Positions 33,981-42,976 of a DNA stretch of 64,000 bases are shown here, one piece after another. A program made the translations under genes and the position numbers. Position 1 is the stretch's first letter. Every line of letters starts with the position of its first letter. The notes under the pieces are model-generated. The model saw only the letters and a program-made list of their open reading frames with translations. It had not been told where the DNA came from and did no database searches. This DNA comes from Paraburkholderia nodosa (GTDB lineage Bacteria; Pseudomonadota; Gammaproteobacteria; Burkholderiales; Burkholderiaceae). The DNA lies in the NCBI RefSeq assembly GCF_001718195.1, contig NZ_MCNV01000005.1, positions 62,001 through 126,000 on the forward strand, in the 5' to 3' direction.

Positions 33981-35039
33981 ATGACCCGACTTCACACCCA
34001 ACTGATCCGCTCCGCCGCACTCAGTCTCGCCCTCGCGGGCATCACGTCGGCCTACGCCGCGCCGAGCGGCACGGTCGCATTCCTGATGCCCGATCAGGCC
34101 TCCACGCGCTACGAGCAGCACGACTTCCCCGGTTTCAAGGCCGAAATGGGCAAGCTCTGCCCCGACTGCAAGGTGCTGTACCAGAACGCGAATGCCGATG
34201 CCTCGCAGCAGCAGCAACAATTCAATTCGGTGATCGCCCAGGGCGCGAAGGTCATCGTGCTCGACCCGGTGGACTCCACGGCCGCGGCTTCGCTCGTGCA
34301 CATGGCGCAAAGCCAGGGCATCAAGGTCATCGCGTATGACCGGCCCGTGCCGTCCACGCCTGCCGACTACTACGTCTCGTTCGACAACGAGGAAATCGGC
34401 AAGTCCATCGCCCAATCGCTCGTGCAGCATCTGAAGGAGTCGGGCGTGGCCGGGAGCAAGGGCGGCGTGCTCGAAGTGAACGGCTCGCCGACCGACGCCG
34501 CCGCGGGGCTCATCAAGAAGGGCATTCACGAAGGGCTGCAGGGCAGCGGCTACAAGACGCTCTCCGAGTACGACACGCCGGAGTGGGCGCCGCCCAAGGC
34601 GCAGCAATGGGTGAGCGGGCAGATCACGCGTTTTGGACCGCAGATCGTGGGCGTCGTGGCCGCCAACGACGGCACGGCGGGCGGTACCATCGCGGCCTTC
34701 AAGGCGGCGGGACTCAATCCGGTTCCGGCGGTCACGGGTAACGATGCGACCACCGCGGGCCTGCAACTGATCATCGCGGGCGACCAGTACAACACGATCC
34801 TCAAGCCGAGCGAGATCGTGGCGGGCGCAGCGGCGAAGGTGGCCGTGGGCTTCCTCGACGGCAAGCCCGTGAAGGGCGAAACGACGCTCTTCAAGACGCC
34901 CACGCAGCTCTTCAAGCCGGCCGTCATCACGCAGAACAACATCAAGGCGGAAGTGGTGGACAAGGGCTTCGCGAAAGCGTCGGATCTGTGCACGGGCCGT
35001 TACGCCGATGGCTGCAAGAAGCTCGGCATTGGCGGCTGA
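33981..35039 (+). CDS. Sugar/pentitol ABC transporter substrate-binding protein
   Basis: A 352-residue periplasmic binding protein of the ribose/xylose type. The signal peptide ends at TSAYAAP. The mature sequence has VAFLMPDQASTRYEQHDFPGF, GAKVIVLDPVDSTAAASLV, VIAYDRPV and the hinge region VVAANDGTAGGTIAAFKAAGL, nearest to XylF. Three cysteines near LCPDCK and LCTGRYADGC may form disulfides. It is the first gene of the transport/ribitol operon, and a strong hairpin separates it from the ATPase gene, consistent with extra expression of the binding protein. The substrate, inferred from downstream enzymes, is ribitol or a similar pentitol. Confidence 0.9.
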   Translation: MTRLHTQLIRSAALSLALAGITSAYAAPSGTVAFLMPDQASTRYEQHDFPGFKAEMGKLCPDCKVLYQNANADASQQQQQFNSVIAQGAKVIVLDPVDSTAAASLVHMAQSQGIKVIAYDRPVPSTPADYYVSFDNEEIGKSIAQSLVQHLKESGVAGSKGGVLEVNGSPTDAAAGLIKKGIHEGLQGSGYKTLSEYDTPEWAPPKAQQWVSGQITRFGPQIVGVVAANDGTAGGTIAAFKAAGLNPVPAVTGNDATTAGLQLIIAGDQYNTILKPSEIVAGAAAKVAVGFLDGKPVKGETTLFKTPTQLFKPAVITQNNIKAEVVDKGFAKASDLCTGRYADGCKKLGIGG

Positions 35040-35050
35040 TACGCATGGCT

Positions 35051-35072
35051 GGGCCCGGCGCGCGCCGGGCCC
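35051..35072. other. Perfect G+C-only hairpin between binding-protein and ATPase genes
   Basis: A 22-base perfect palindrome made only of G and C (GGGCCCGGCG and its complement, with no free loop beyond the centre) lies 12 bases after the binding-protein stop. It has no T-run. Such structures usually protect the upstream mRNA from 3' decay or partly stop transcription, giving more binding protein than ATPase. Confidence 0.6.
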
Positions 35073-35099
35073 TGAGAGCAACGAAGAGGTACCCATTTC

Positions 35100-35993
35100 A
35101 TGACTGACGAATCCACCAACCGCGCAACGGACAGCGCCACGGACCGAGCCACGGACCGAGCCACGGACCGAGCCACGGACCGAGCCACGGACCGAGCCAC
35201 GACAAGCGACGGCGCGCCCGGCGAGCTGGTGCTGAGCCTGCGCGGCATCTCGAAGCACTTCGGCGCGGTTTCGGCCCTCACGGATATCGAGCTCGACGTG
35301 CATGCGGGCGAGGTAGTCGCCCTCGTCGGCGACAACGGCGCGGGCAAATCGACGCTCGTGAAGATTCTTGCGGGCGTGCACCAGCCGAGCGCCGGGACGA
35401 TCACGTTTCGCGGCCAGCCGGTGAACCTGTCCGATCCGGGCACGGCGCTCGACCTGGGGATCGCGACGGTGTTCCAGGACCTCGCGCTGTGCGAGAACCT
35501 CGACGTCGTGGCGAACATCTTCCTCGGCCGCGAATTGAGCCCTTACCGGCTCGACGAGGTCACGATGGAAGTGAAGGCCTGGACGCTCCTCAACGAGCTT
35601 TCGGCGCGTATTCCCAGCGTGCGCGACGTGGTCGCCTCGCTCTCGGGCGGCCAGCGCCAGACCGTGGCGATCGCGCGCTCGCTGCTGCTCGACCCGAAGC
35701 TCATCATGCTCGACGAACCGACCGCCGCGCTCGGCGTGGCCCAGACCGCCGAGGTGCTGAACCTGATCGAGCGCGTGCGCGACCGCGGGCACGCCGTCAT
35801 CATGATCAGCCACAACATGGAAGACGTGCGCGCCGTCGCCGACCGCATCGTCGTGCTGCGCCTTGGCCGTAACAACGGGATTTTCTATCCCGACTCCTCC
35901 AACGCCGAACTCGTGGCGGCGATCACCGGCGCGACGGAAAACGCGGTGTCGCGCCGCGCGGGCCGCCGCCAGGCGCAACAGGATGTCCAGTGA
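35100..35993 (+). CDS. Sugar ABC transporter ATP-binding protein, single domain, with N-terminal ATDR repeats
   Basis: A 297-residue ATPase with one nucleotide-binding domain: Walker A GDNGAGKST, signature LSGGQRQ, Walker B LIMLDEPTAALG and the switch His in MISHNMEDV. Most ribose/xylose-type transporters use a duplicated domain of about 500 residues, so this belongs to the single-domain (FrcA-like) subgroup. The first 38 residues are an odd low-complexity tract with five exact ATDR units, encoded by a 12-bp tandem repeat. The ATG follows AAGAGGT by 10 bases, so the repeats are translated if this start is used; the conserved domain only begins near residue 42. It overlaps the GTG region of the permease gene. 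Confidence 0.9.
   Translation: MTDESTNRATDSATDRATDRATDRATDRATDRATTSDGAPGELVLSLRGISKHFGAVSALTDIELDVHAGEVVALVGDNGAGKSTLVKILAGVHQPSAGTITFRGQPVNLSDPGTALDLGIATVFQDLALCENLDVVANIFLGRELSPYRLDEVTMEVKAWTLLNELSARIPSVRDVVASLSGGQRQTVAIARSLLLDPKLIMLDEPTAALGVAQTAEVLNLIERVRDRGHAVIMISHNMEDVRAVADRIVVLRLGRNNGIFYPDSSNAELVAAITGATENAVSRRAGRRQAQQDVQ
35136..35195 (+). repeat. 12-bp minisatellite, five exact copies, in the ATPase gene
   Basis: GCCACGGACCGA is repeated five times without a mismatch at 35136-35195, with a degenerate copy before (encoding ATDS) and a partial one after. The unit is four codons (A-T-D-R), so copy-number change would lengthen or shorten the N-terminus without shifting the frame. Confidence 0.95.
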
Positions 35994-36004
35994 AAGGAAC
36001 GATC

Positions 36005-37300
36005 GTGAGCAAGACTATCCATGGCGCTGCGCAGCCTGAAAACCCGGATGCCTCAAAGCCCGATGCGAAGCCATCCACGCTGCTCGACCGCAGCGACGTG
36101 CGCGTGAAGCATGCGAGCGGAATCGGCGAGAGCGTGTCGGCATTCGTCGACCGCGTGCGCTCGGGCGACCTGGGTTCGCTCCCGGTCATCGCGGGGCTCG
36201 TCATCATCTGGACGGTGTTCACGAGCCTGAACCCCGTGTTTCTCTCCGCCGACAACCTCGTGAACATGCTGTTCGACTGCTCGACGGTCGGCGTCATTTC
36301 GCTTGGCATTGTCTGCGTGCTGCTGCTCGGGCAGATCGATCTCTCGGTGGGCTCGATGAGCGGCTTCGCTTCGGCGCTCGTCGGCACGCTGTGGGTCAAC
36401 GACGGCTGGCCCGTGCTGCTCGCCATCATCGCGGCCATTGCGGTGGGCGCGGTGATCGGCGCACTGTATGCGCTGCTGCTCAACTGGATAGGCATGCCAA
36501 GTTTCGTCTCGACGCTCGCGGGCCTGCTCGCCATCCTCGGCATGCAGCTCTACGTGCTCGGCTCGACGGGCTCTATCAATTTGCCCTACGGCTCGGCGAT
36601 GGTGAACTTCGGACAACTGATGGTGATTCCGCCGCTCGTCTCGCACGTGATCGCGCTGCTCCCCGGTATCGTGCTCCTGCTGCTCGGCCTGCGTACGCGC
36701 ACGCGCCGCCATGCGGCCAGGCTTTCGGCACCTTCGGTCGCAGGCCTGCTCGGGCGCGCGGCGGCGCTGACCGTGTTCCTCGAAATCGTCGTGGCCTATC
36801 TCAACCGCGGGCGTGGCGTGCCGCTGATGTTCGGCCTCTTTCTGGGTCTCGCCGTCGTCATGCAGTACGCGCTCACGCGCACGCGCTGGGGCCGCTCGAT
36901 GCACGCCGTGGGCGGCAATCACGAAGCCGCGCGGCGCGCGGGTATCAAGGTCGGCGCGATCTATACGAGCGCCTTCGTGCTGTGCGCGAGCCTGGCCGCA
37001 ATCGGCGGCGTGCTGACCGCGGCGCGACTCGCTTCGGCGAGCCAGCAGGCCGGCACCGGAGACGTCAACCTCAACGCGATCGCGGCGGCCGTGATCGGCG
37101 GCACGAGCCTTTTCGGCGGGCGCGGCAGCGCATGGTCGGCCGTGCTCGGCATCATCGTGATCCAGTCGATTGCGAGCGGCCTGACGCTGCTGAACCTGTC
37201 GTCGTCGCTGCGCTTCATGATCACCGGCGCCGTGCTGGCCATTGCCGTGATCGTCGATTCGCTCGCCCGCCAGTCGCGTGTTTCGCATGGCCGCGCCTGA
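36005..37300 (+). CDS. Sugar/pentitol ABC transporter permease
   Basis: A 431-residue inner-membrane permease of the RbsC/XylH type, with about ten hydrophobic helices and the family motifs [49 protein letters not shown] and [13 protein letters not shown]. Start GTG 36005 is preferred because AAGGA lies 6 bases upstream; a GTG at 35990 overlapping the ATPase stop is possible. The N-terminal 60 residues before the first helix are polar and longer than usual. It forms the membrane channel of the preceding binding protein and ATPase. Confidence 0.9.
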   Translation: MSKTIHGAAQPENPDASKPDAKPSTLLDRSDVRVKHASGIGESVSAFVDRVRSGDLGSLPVIAGLVIIWTVFTSLNPVFLSADNLVNMLFDCSTVGVISLGIVCVLLLGQIDLSVGSMSGFASALVGTLWVNDGWPVLLAIIAAIAVGAVIGALYALLLNWIGMPSFVSTLAGLLAILGMQLYVLGSTGSINLPYGSAMVNFGQLMVIPPLVSHVIALLPGIVLLLLGLRTRTRRHAARLSAPSVAGLLGRAAALTVFLEIVVAYLNRGRGVPLMFGLFLGLAVVMQYALTRTRWGRSMHAVGGNHEAARRAGIKVGAIYTSAFVLCASLAAIGGVLTAARLASASQQAGTGDVNLNAIAAAVIGGTSLFGGRGSAWSAVLGIIVIQSIASGLTLLNLSSSLRFMITGAVLAIAVIVDSLARQSRVSHGRA

Positions 37301-37334
37301 GGCGTCGGCACCTGATTCAAGGAGAAAGTCACCC

Positions 37335-38063
37335 ATGTCTGAATCGATCAAGGGTAAGGTCGCCGCCATTACCGGCGCGGCGTCCGGCATCGGCTTCGCG
37401 TGCGCGCGTGCGTTCGTGGACGAAGGCGCGAAAGTCGTGCTGATCGACCGCGCAGAGGACCGGCTCGCGAAATGTTGCGCGGAGCTGGGGCCCAACGCGC
37501 TGCCCCTCGCCATGGACCTGCTCAACGCGGCGGACTATGCGACGATGCTGCCCAGGATCCTCGATCTCGCGGGCGGGCTCGACATCTTTCACGCCAACGC
37601 GGGCGCGTATATCGGCGGCGAAGTGGCGAACGGCAACCCCGACGAGTGGGATCGCATGCTCAACCTGAACATCAACGCCGCGTTTCGCTCGGTGCATGCG
37701 GTGCTGCCGCACATGATCGCGCAGAAGTCGGGCGACATCGTTTTCACGAGTTCGGTGGCGGGCGTCGTGCCGGTGGTGTGGGAGCCCATTTACACGGCCT
37801 CGAAGTTCGCGGTGCAGGCGTTTGTGCACACCGTGCGCCGCCAGGTCGCGAAGCACGGCGTGCGCGTGGGCGCGGTGCTGCCGGGCCCTGTGGTCACGGC
37901 CTTGCTCGACGACTGGCCCCAGGCGAAGATGGATGAAGCGCTGGTCCAGGGCAGTCTCATGCAGCCGAAGGAAGTGGCCGATTCCGTGGTATTCATGCTC
38001 ACGCGGCCGCGCAACGTCACCATTCGCGACCTCGTGATCCTGCCGAACAGTGTCGATCTTTAG
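37335..38063 (+). CDS. Short-chain dehydrogenase, ribitol 2-dehydrogenase-like
   Basis: A 242-residue classical SDR. The cofactor motif [11 protein letters not shown] (TGxxxGIG type), the acidic residue in LIDRAED suggesting NAD preference, the NAG-type motif HANAGAY and the catalytic [19 protein letters not shown] (Ser, Tyr, Lys) are all present. The sequence and context match ribitol dehydrogenases that oxidise ribitol to D-ribulose. GGAGAAAG precedes the ATG. The following gene encodes a ribulokinase-like enzyme, completing a route from pentitol to D-ribulose 5-phosphate. Action on D-arabinitol or xylitol cannot be excluded. Confidence 0.82.
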   Translation: MSESIKGKVAAITGAASGIGFACARAFVDEGAKVVLIDRAEDRLAKCCAELGPNALPLAMDLLNAADYATMLPRILDLAGGLDIFHANAGAYIGGEVANGNPDEWDRMLNLNINAAFRSVHAVLPHMIAQKSGDIVFTSSVAGVVPVVWEPIYTASKFAVQAFVHTVRRQVAKHGVRVGAVLPGPVVTALLDDWPQAKMDEALVQGSLMQPKEVADSVVFMLTRPRNVTIRDLVILPNSVDL

Positions 38064-38108
38064 GGCCTGTTATCAGCGTGAACAGGCCCTAACCACAATC
38101 AACGAGCC

Positions 38109-39737
38109 ATGACCTCAATTAACCAGGCCGGCGGCGAACGCCATACCGTCGGTGTCGATGTGGGCACGGGCAGCGCCCGCGCCGGCATTTTCGATTCCGC
38201 CGGTCGCATGCTTGCGTCGGCGAAACACGACATCAGCGTGTTTCATGAGAGCGGCGCCATCGTCGAGCAATCGAGCACGCAGATCTGGAACGCCGTGTGC
38301 CAGGCCGTGAAGGAGGCGCTCGCGCAGGCCGCGATCTCGCCGGAGCAGATCGCCGGCATCGGCTTCGACGCCACCTGTTCGCTCGTCGTGCTGGGCGAGG
38401 GCGGCACGCCGTTGCCCGTTGGCCCCTCCGAAGTGGCCGAGCGCGACATCATCGTGTGGATGGACCATCGCGCCGTGGAGCAGGCCGAGCGCATCAACGC
38501 CACGGGCCACGATGTGCTGCGCTTCGTGGGCGGCAAGATCTCTCCGGAGATGGAAACGCCCAAGCTGCTGTGGCTGCTGGAAAACCGGCCCGAGGTGTTC
38601 GCCGCGGCCTGGCAGTTCTTCGACCTGACCGACTTCCTCACATGGCGCGCCACGGGCGATCTTTCGCGCTCCACCTGCACCGTGACCTGCAAGTGGACCT
38701 ATCTCGCGCACGAGCAGCGCTGGGACGAGAGCTACTTCCGCAACGTGGGTCTGGGCGTGCTTGCCGATGAAGGCTTTGCGCGCATCGGCCGCACGATCGT
38801 CGAGCCCGGGACGCCGCTCGGCAGCGGGCTCACGCCCGAGGCCGCCGCGCAGCTCGGCCTGCGCGCGGGCACTGCCGTCGCGACGGGCGTGATCGACGCG
38901 CATGCGGGCGGCATCGGCACGGTCGGCGCGCAGGGGCAGCCCGAGGCGTGCCTCGCGTACGTGTTCGGCACCTCGTCGTGCACGATGACGACCACGCGCG
39001 ACCCCGTGTTCGTACCGGGCGTGTGGGGGCCGTACTACGCGGCGATGGTGCCCGGGGCGTGGCTCAACGAAGGCGGGCAGTCGGTGGCGGGCGCGGCGAT
39101 CGAGCGGCTGCTCGCGATGCATCCGCTCGCTGCAGAAGCCGCGAGCCGCGCGGCGAGCGAAGGGCAGTCGCTGCCGACGATGCTTGCCGGGCTGGCGGTT
39201 CAGGCTGCGCAGAGCGAATCGGGCGCGGTGCGCCTCGCGCACGATCAGGGCCTGCATGTCGTGCCCGAATTCCTCGGCAACCGCGCGCCATTTGCCGATC
39301 CGCACGCGCGGGCCGTCATCGCGGGACTCGACATGGAGACGGACATGGAGAGCCTCGTCGCGCTCTATGTCGCGGGCATCGGCAGCATCGGCTATGGGCT
39401 GCGGCAGATCGTCGAGGTGCAGGCCCAGGCGGGCGCGCCGATCGAGCAGGTCGTGATCAGCGGCGGTGCGGGCAGGCTCGACCTCGTGCGCCAGCTGCTG
39501 GCGGACGCAACGGGCAAGCCCGTGCTGGCCACCCACGCCGAGGAGCCGGTCCTGCTGGGCGCGGCCATGCTGGGCGCCGTGGCTGGCGGCCTATACGATA
39601 ACGCGCGCGACGCGATGGCCGCGATGTCCCGGATCAGCAAGGTCTATGCGCCGGCCACGGGCCAGATCGCGGCGCTGCACGAAGCGCGTTACCGCGCCTT
39701 CACGCAGTTGCAGGACGTGGCGCGCGCGATCCGATAA
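38109..39737 (+). CDS. FGGY-family carbohydrate kinase, D-ribulokinase-like
   Basis: A 542-residue sugar kinase. The N-terminal phosphate motif is VGVDVGTGSARAGIFD, followed by IAGIGFDATCSLVVL and the substrate region IVWMDHRAVEQAERIN, characteristic of the ribulokinase branch (long form, about 540 residues). The C-terminal nucleotide-binding domain has EGGQSVAGAAIERLL and VVISGGAGRLDLVRQLLADATGKPV. It should phosphorylate the D-ribulose made by the upstream dehydrogenase. It is the last gene of the operon, ending 24 bases before the convergent MFS gene. Confidence 0.86.
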   Translation: MTSINQAGGERHTVGVDVGTGSARAGIFDSAGRMLASAKHDISVFHESGAIVEQSSTQIWNAVCQAVKEALAQAAISPEQIAGIGFDATCSLVVLGEGGTPLPVGPSEVAERDIIVWMDHRAVEQAERINATGHDVLRFVGGKISPEMETPKLLWLLENRPEVFAAAWQFFDLTDFLTWRATGDLSRSTCTVTCKWTYLAHEQRWDESYFRNVGLGVLADEGFARIGRTIVEPGTPLGSGLTPEAAAQLGLRAGTAVATGVIDAHAGGIGTVGAQGQPEACLAYVFGTSSCTMTTTRDPVFVPGVWGPYYAAMVPGAWLNEGGQSVAGAAIERLLAMHPLAAEAASRAASEGQSLPTMLAGLAVQAAQSESGAVRLAHDQGLHVVPEFLGNRAPFADPHARAVIAGLDMETDMESLVALYVAGIGSIGYGLRQIVEVQAQAGAPIEQVVISGGAGRLDLVRQLLADATGKPVLATHAEEPVLLGAAMLGAVAGGLYDNARDAMAAMSRISKVYAPATGQIAALHEARYRAFTQLQDVARAIR

Positions 39738-39760
39738 CGGCTTGACCGGGAGCTAGCGGC

Positions 39761-41029
39761 TCACGCCGCCTCGCCGCTGCGCTGCGCGAGCGCGGCGGCA
39801 GCAGCCTGACTTTGCGCGAGGTGGCGCAGCAGCTTCGTCACCATCACGACGACGGTGAGCGCGAGCAGTACGAAGAACACCGCTAGCGGCGTGAGCACGT
39901 GCACGGAGACGAAACCGGCCAGCCCCATCATCGCCGAGGAAACGAGCAGCAGCGCGCAGCCGAGAATCGCGCTCGTCAAACCCGCGATATGCGGGAACAG
40001 CGAATTGCCCTTGGCCATCAGCGTGGGATACATCGCACCCGCGCACAGACCCATCACGAGTACAGGAACGGCGAGCGTCCACACGCGCAGGCCCACCGTG
40101 AGCGCGAGCACGAGCATCGCGATGGCCGCGCCCGCCATCACGCGCGCCCCCACACGCAGACGTTGCTCCGGGGTAGGCAGGCGCGGGCCGTGCAGCCGGT
40201 TCGAGAGACCGCCCAGGAAATACATCAGGCCGATGCCGAGCGCGAGATAGCCGAAGAAGGTGGGCGGCCTGTGCAGCGTGTTCTGCACCATGAACGGCCC
40301 GACGACGTTGAAGACGAGCAGGATGCTGTAGCACAAGCCCTGGGCGAGAAAGCAGCTCTGGAACACGGGGCTCGCGAGCACCTTGCCCGCGTTCGCGATG
40401 AGCGTGCGCGGCTCCAGCCGCACCGGTTGCCGCAAGGTCTCGCGAAAGCGCCACAGCAACGCCCACATCACCAACGAATAGACGAGCAGGAACACGAGGC
40501 AGGCCTTCCAGCCGAACAGCTCCTGCAGATGCGCGCCGATCACCGGCGCGATGATCGGCGCGAGCCCCCACGTAATCGACATGTAGGTGAACGCGTGCAT
40601 GAGCGCGGTGCCCACGAACGAATCCGTGATGATGGCCTTCGCGAGCAGGTTGGTCGCGGCGATGCCGAAGCCCTGCAGGCAGCGCGCCAGCACGAAAGTT
40701 TCCAGATTCGGCGCGGCGAGCGAGAGCAGACAGCCGAGCGTATAGATCACGAGCCCGAAAGCCAGCACGCGCTTGCGCCCGAGCGCGTCGGAAATCGGCC
40801 CGAAGATGAGTTGGCCGAAGGCGTAGGCGGCGAGATAAACGGACACACTCGACTGGATCGCCTGTGGCGACGTCGCGAAGTAGCGCGCCATGGCCGGCAG
40901 TGCGGGCACGTAGATGTCGATGGCGAGCTGTCCGGCGGAGGCGAACAGGCAGATCAGGAACAGCAGGAAGCGCGGCGAGTTCGCCTGGCGTGCGGCGGTG
41001 GCGGGACGTTCGGGCAGATCGTGAGTCAT
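39761..41029 (-). CDS. Bcr/CflA-family drug efflux transporter (MFS)
   Basis: A 422-residue, 12-helix MFS exporter. The Bcr/CflA signature is visible: LAIDIYVPALPAMARYF, QSSVSVYLAAYAFGQLIFGPISDALGRKRVLAFGL and the second-half ALGIGLMYFLGG. These proton antiporters export bicyclomycin, chloramphenicol or similar compounds. ATG 41029 (MTHDLPERPA) is chosen because the region upstream lacks membrane-protein character; no strong ribosome site is visible, so the start is uncertain. It converges with the FGGY gene. Confidence 0.88.
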   Translation of the reverse strand: MTHDLPERPATAARQANSPRFLLFLICLFASAGQLAIDIYVPALPAMARYFATSPQAIQSSVSVYLAAYAFGQLIFGPISDALGRKRVLAFGLVIYTLGCLLSLAAPNLETFVLARCLQGFGIAATNLLAKAIITDSFVGTALMHAFTYMSITWGLAPIIAPVIGAHLQELFGWKACLVFLLVYSLVMWALLWRFRETLRQPVRLEPRTLIANAGKVLASPVFQSCFLAQGLCYSILLVFNVVGPFMVQNTLHRPPTFFGYLALGIGLMYFLGGLSNRLHGPRLPTPEQRLRVGARVMAGAAIAMLVLALTVGLRVWTLAVPVLVMGLCAGAMYPTLMAKGNSLFPHIAGLTSAILGCALLLVSSAMMGLAGFVSVHVLTPLAVFFVLLALTVVVMVTKLLRHLAQSQAAAAALAQRSGEAA

Positions 41030-41244
41030 GACAGCGTGAAAAGGGCGGGTTCCGGTGCGGCGGCGCTGGGGGGCGTTGGGGCAGCTGTTCGGAAAGCACG
41101 TTCGGATCACGAACACGGCGTCCGGCGCGGCGGCGCAGGCGCGTATTGTGCCCGTTATCGCCGACTTCCGTGCGACGCCCCTCTCAGGCGCGGCGCTTGC
41201 TGAGCTTCCGCTTATCTCGCCCAGGATAGTCCCGGAGTGCCGAA

Positions 41245-41508
41245 ATGCCAGAGAAAAGGCCGAAAGAGGCCGTGCGCCGTCCGACCACCGCGGAAGACTA
41301 TGAAGTCTTCTGCGGCGAGCAGATCGACGGCGCGGGCCGCTACTACGGATTGCTGCGGATTCGCCGCAAGACCGATGGGCGGCTCATCTATCCGTTCGAC
41401 GGCTGTCCGCGTCCGGGGCCGTGCGCGACCGGTCCGCAGGCAAGGCAACAGGCACTCACGCTCGCGGATGAGCTGATTCGCGCGGACATTGCCACGCCCG
41501 AAGGGTGA
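41245..41508 (+). CDS. Small conserved hypothetical protein (DUF6723-like)
   Basis: An 87-residue protein. CGGAG lies 7 bases before the ATG. The central part YYGLLRIRRKTDGRLIYPFDGCPRPGP looks like a small conserved domain common in Burkholderia relatives (to my memory DUF6723; not verified). Function unknown. It is a single gene between convergent and divergent larger genes. Confidence 0.75.
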   Translation: MPEKRPKEAVRRPTTAEDYEVFCGEQIDGAGRYYGLLRIRRKTDGRLIYPFDGCPRPGPCATGPQARQQALTLADELIRADIATPEG

Positions 41509-41544
41509 GCAGACCCTGCGCGCCGAAGGGGGAGGCTGCCCAGC

Positions 41545-42660
41545 TCAAAGGGAAAACACTTCGTGCACCGAAGTCTGAATCACGCCGCCATTCATCGGGC
41601 CGCCGCCCGCCACATGAATTGCATCGCCCGCGACTGCCGCGCCCATGCCATGACGCGGCGTGAGCATGGGCGCATAGGCCTGCCATGAGTCGGTAGCCGG
41701 ATCGTAGCCCTCGTTCTGCCCGAAGACGCGCCGCGTGCCTTCCCCGCCCATGCAGAAGAAGCGTCCCCGCCACGCCGCGCCGCCGTGACCGGAGCGCGGC
41801 GTGGGCATGGGCGCGCGTTCTTCCCAGGCGTCGCGCTTCGCGTCGTAGGCCACGTGCATGCCGGTGTTGAAGTCGAACGTATCCATGCGGCCGCCGGCCA
41901 CGAGTATCCAGCCCGCGAGCGAGACGGCCGCCGTGTGGTCGCGCGGACCGGGAATGGGCGCGAGCGTTTTCCAGCTGTCGCTCTGCGGGTCGTAAGCCTC
42001 GTGCCAGTCCACCGAGCGCGTGTCGCGGCCGCCGATCGCGTGCAGCATGCCCTCGTGCGCCACGACGGAAATCGCGCCGCGCGAGCCGCGCGAAAGCGGG
42101 TGAATCGCGTGCCAGCGGTCGTCGGTCACGACATAGGCGTAGCAGTCGGGCACGGCAATGCGGTTCTGCTCGACGAACCCACCCATCGCATAGACCACGC
42201 CGTCGAGCGCCGCCACGCCGATATGATTCGCGCCGCGCGGAACGGGCGCGGCGTTGCGCCAGGCGCCGCGCGCCGCATCGAATACATGGTGATAGGGCCG
42301 CGCGACCTGGCCCGCGCCGTAGCCGCCGATCACATGCATGCGCTCGCCCTCGCTCGTCGCCCACGCCATTTCGCTGCGCGGCAGCGGCAAGGGCGCGGCC
42401 GTGGTCCACGCGCCTTGCGGCGTGGCGCGCGGCGCGCTCGAATAGAAGAAGCGCTGCGTGAACGCTTCGGGCGGCAGCTGCGTGGCGTTGGGGTCGTGCA
42501 GGCTCGCGTAGAGGCCGCCACGCTGGGCCTTTTGCATCGCTTGCGGGTCTTCTTCGGGCATGGGCTGCATGTCCGCAGCCATCGCTTCACGCTGCGTGCG
42601 CCAGGCGGTGCTGCTCGCGGCGAGGCTCAGTTCGAGGAAGCGGCGACGGGAAAGCGGCAT
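41545..42660 (-). CDS. Tat-exported Kelch-repeat protein
   Basis: A 371-residue protein. ATG 42660 follows GAGG by 6 bases and gives a twin-arginine signal (SRRRFLELSLAASSTAW). Several Kelch repeats follow, each with a paired-glycine strand and conserved Trp (MHVIGGYGAGQVARPYHHVF, VYAMGGFVEQN, LHAIGGRDTRS, LVAGGRMDTF, FFCMGGEGTRRVF), predicting a beta-propeller of about six blades. It folds before export and may bind a ligand or carry a cofactor. The function is unknown; galactose-oxidase-like chemistry is not indicated by the residues seen. Confidence 0.85.
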   Translation of the reverse strand: MPLSRRRFLELSLAASSTAWRTQREAMAADMQPMPEEDPQAMQKAQRGGLYASLHDPNATQLPPEAFTQRFFYSSAPRATPQGAWTTAAPLPLPRSEMAWATSEGERMHVIGGYGAGQVARPYHHVFDAARGAWRNAAPVPRGANHIGVAALDGVVYAMGGFVEQNRIAVPDCYAYVVTDDRWHAIHPLSRGSRGAISVVAHEGMLHAIGGRDTRSVDWHEAYDPQSDSWKTLAPIPGPRDHTAAVSLAGWILVAGGRMDTFDFNTGMHVAYDAKRDAWEERAPMPTPRSGHGGAAWRGRFFCMGGEGTRRVFGQNEGYDPATDSWQAYAPMLTPRHGMGAAVAGDAIHVAGGGPMNGGVIQTSVHEVFSL

Positions 42661-42976
42661 GGCGAACCTCGCGGAGGTGGAGGGGACGGCATTGGGCGCG
42701 CTTTTCCCGGGGCGTTTTTCTCGCTCGCAGAGCGCGCAGTGGATACGGTACACGGGAACGCTGTCGCCCACTTTGTGTTACTACGCGCCGATCCAGGGCG
42801 CGATCGGTTTCGCGCCACCAGGCTGCCTGGTCGACCGTCTTGAGAATTTCATTTCACGTTAGGTCGATGGAAGAGAATCGAATACTCCGCCCTTTGGAGA
42901 ATCCACTTAATTTTGGAACCATTTTTTAGTGCCCGGGGCGTAGCATTTTCGACATTCCGTTGTGCGAGAAACGAAG
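42661..42976. other. Divergent intergenic region of about 315 bases
   Basis: Between the Kelch and cysteine-desulfurase genes. The right part (about 42890-42930) is clearly more AT-rich and is the likely desulfurase promoter, but I cannot place -35 and -10 boxes with confidence. No gene is seen. Confidence 0.45.
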
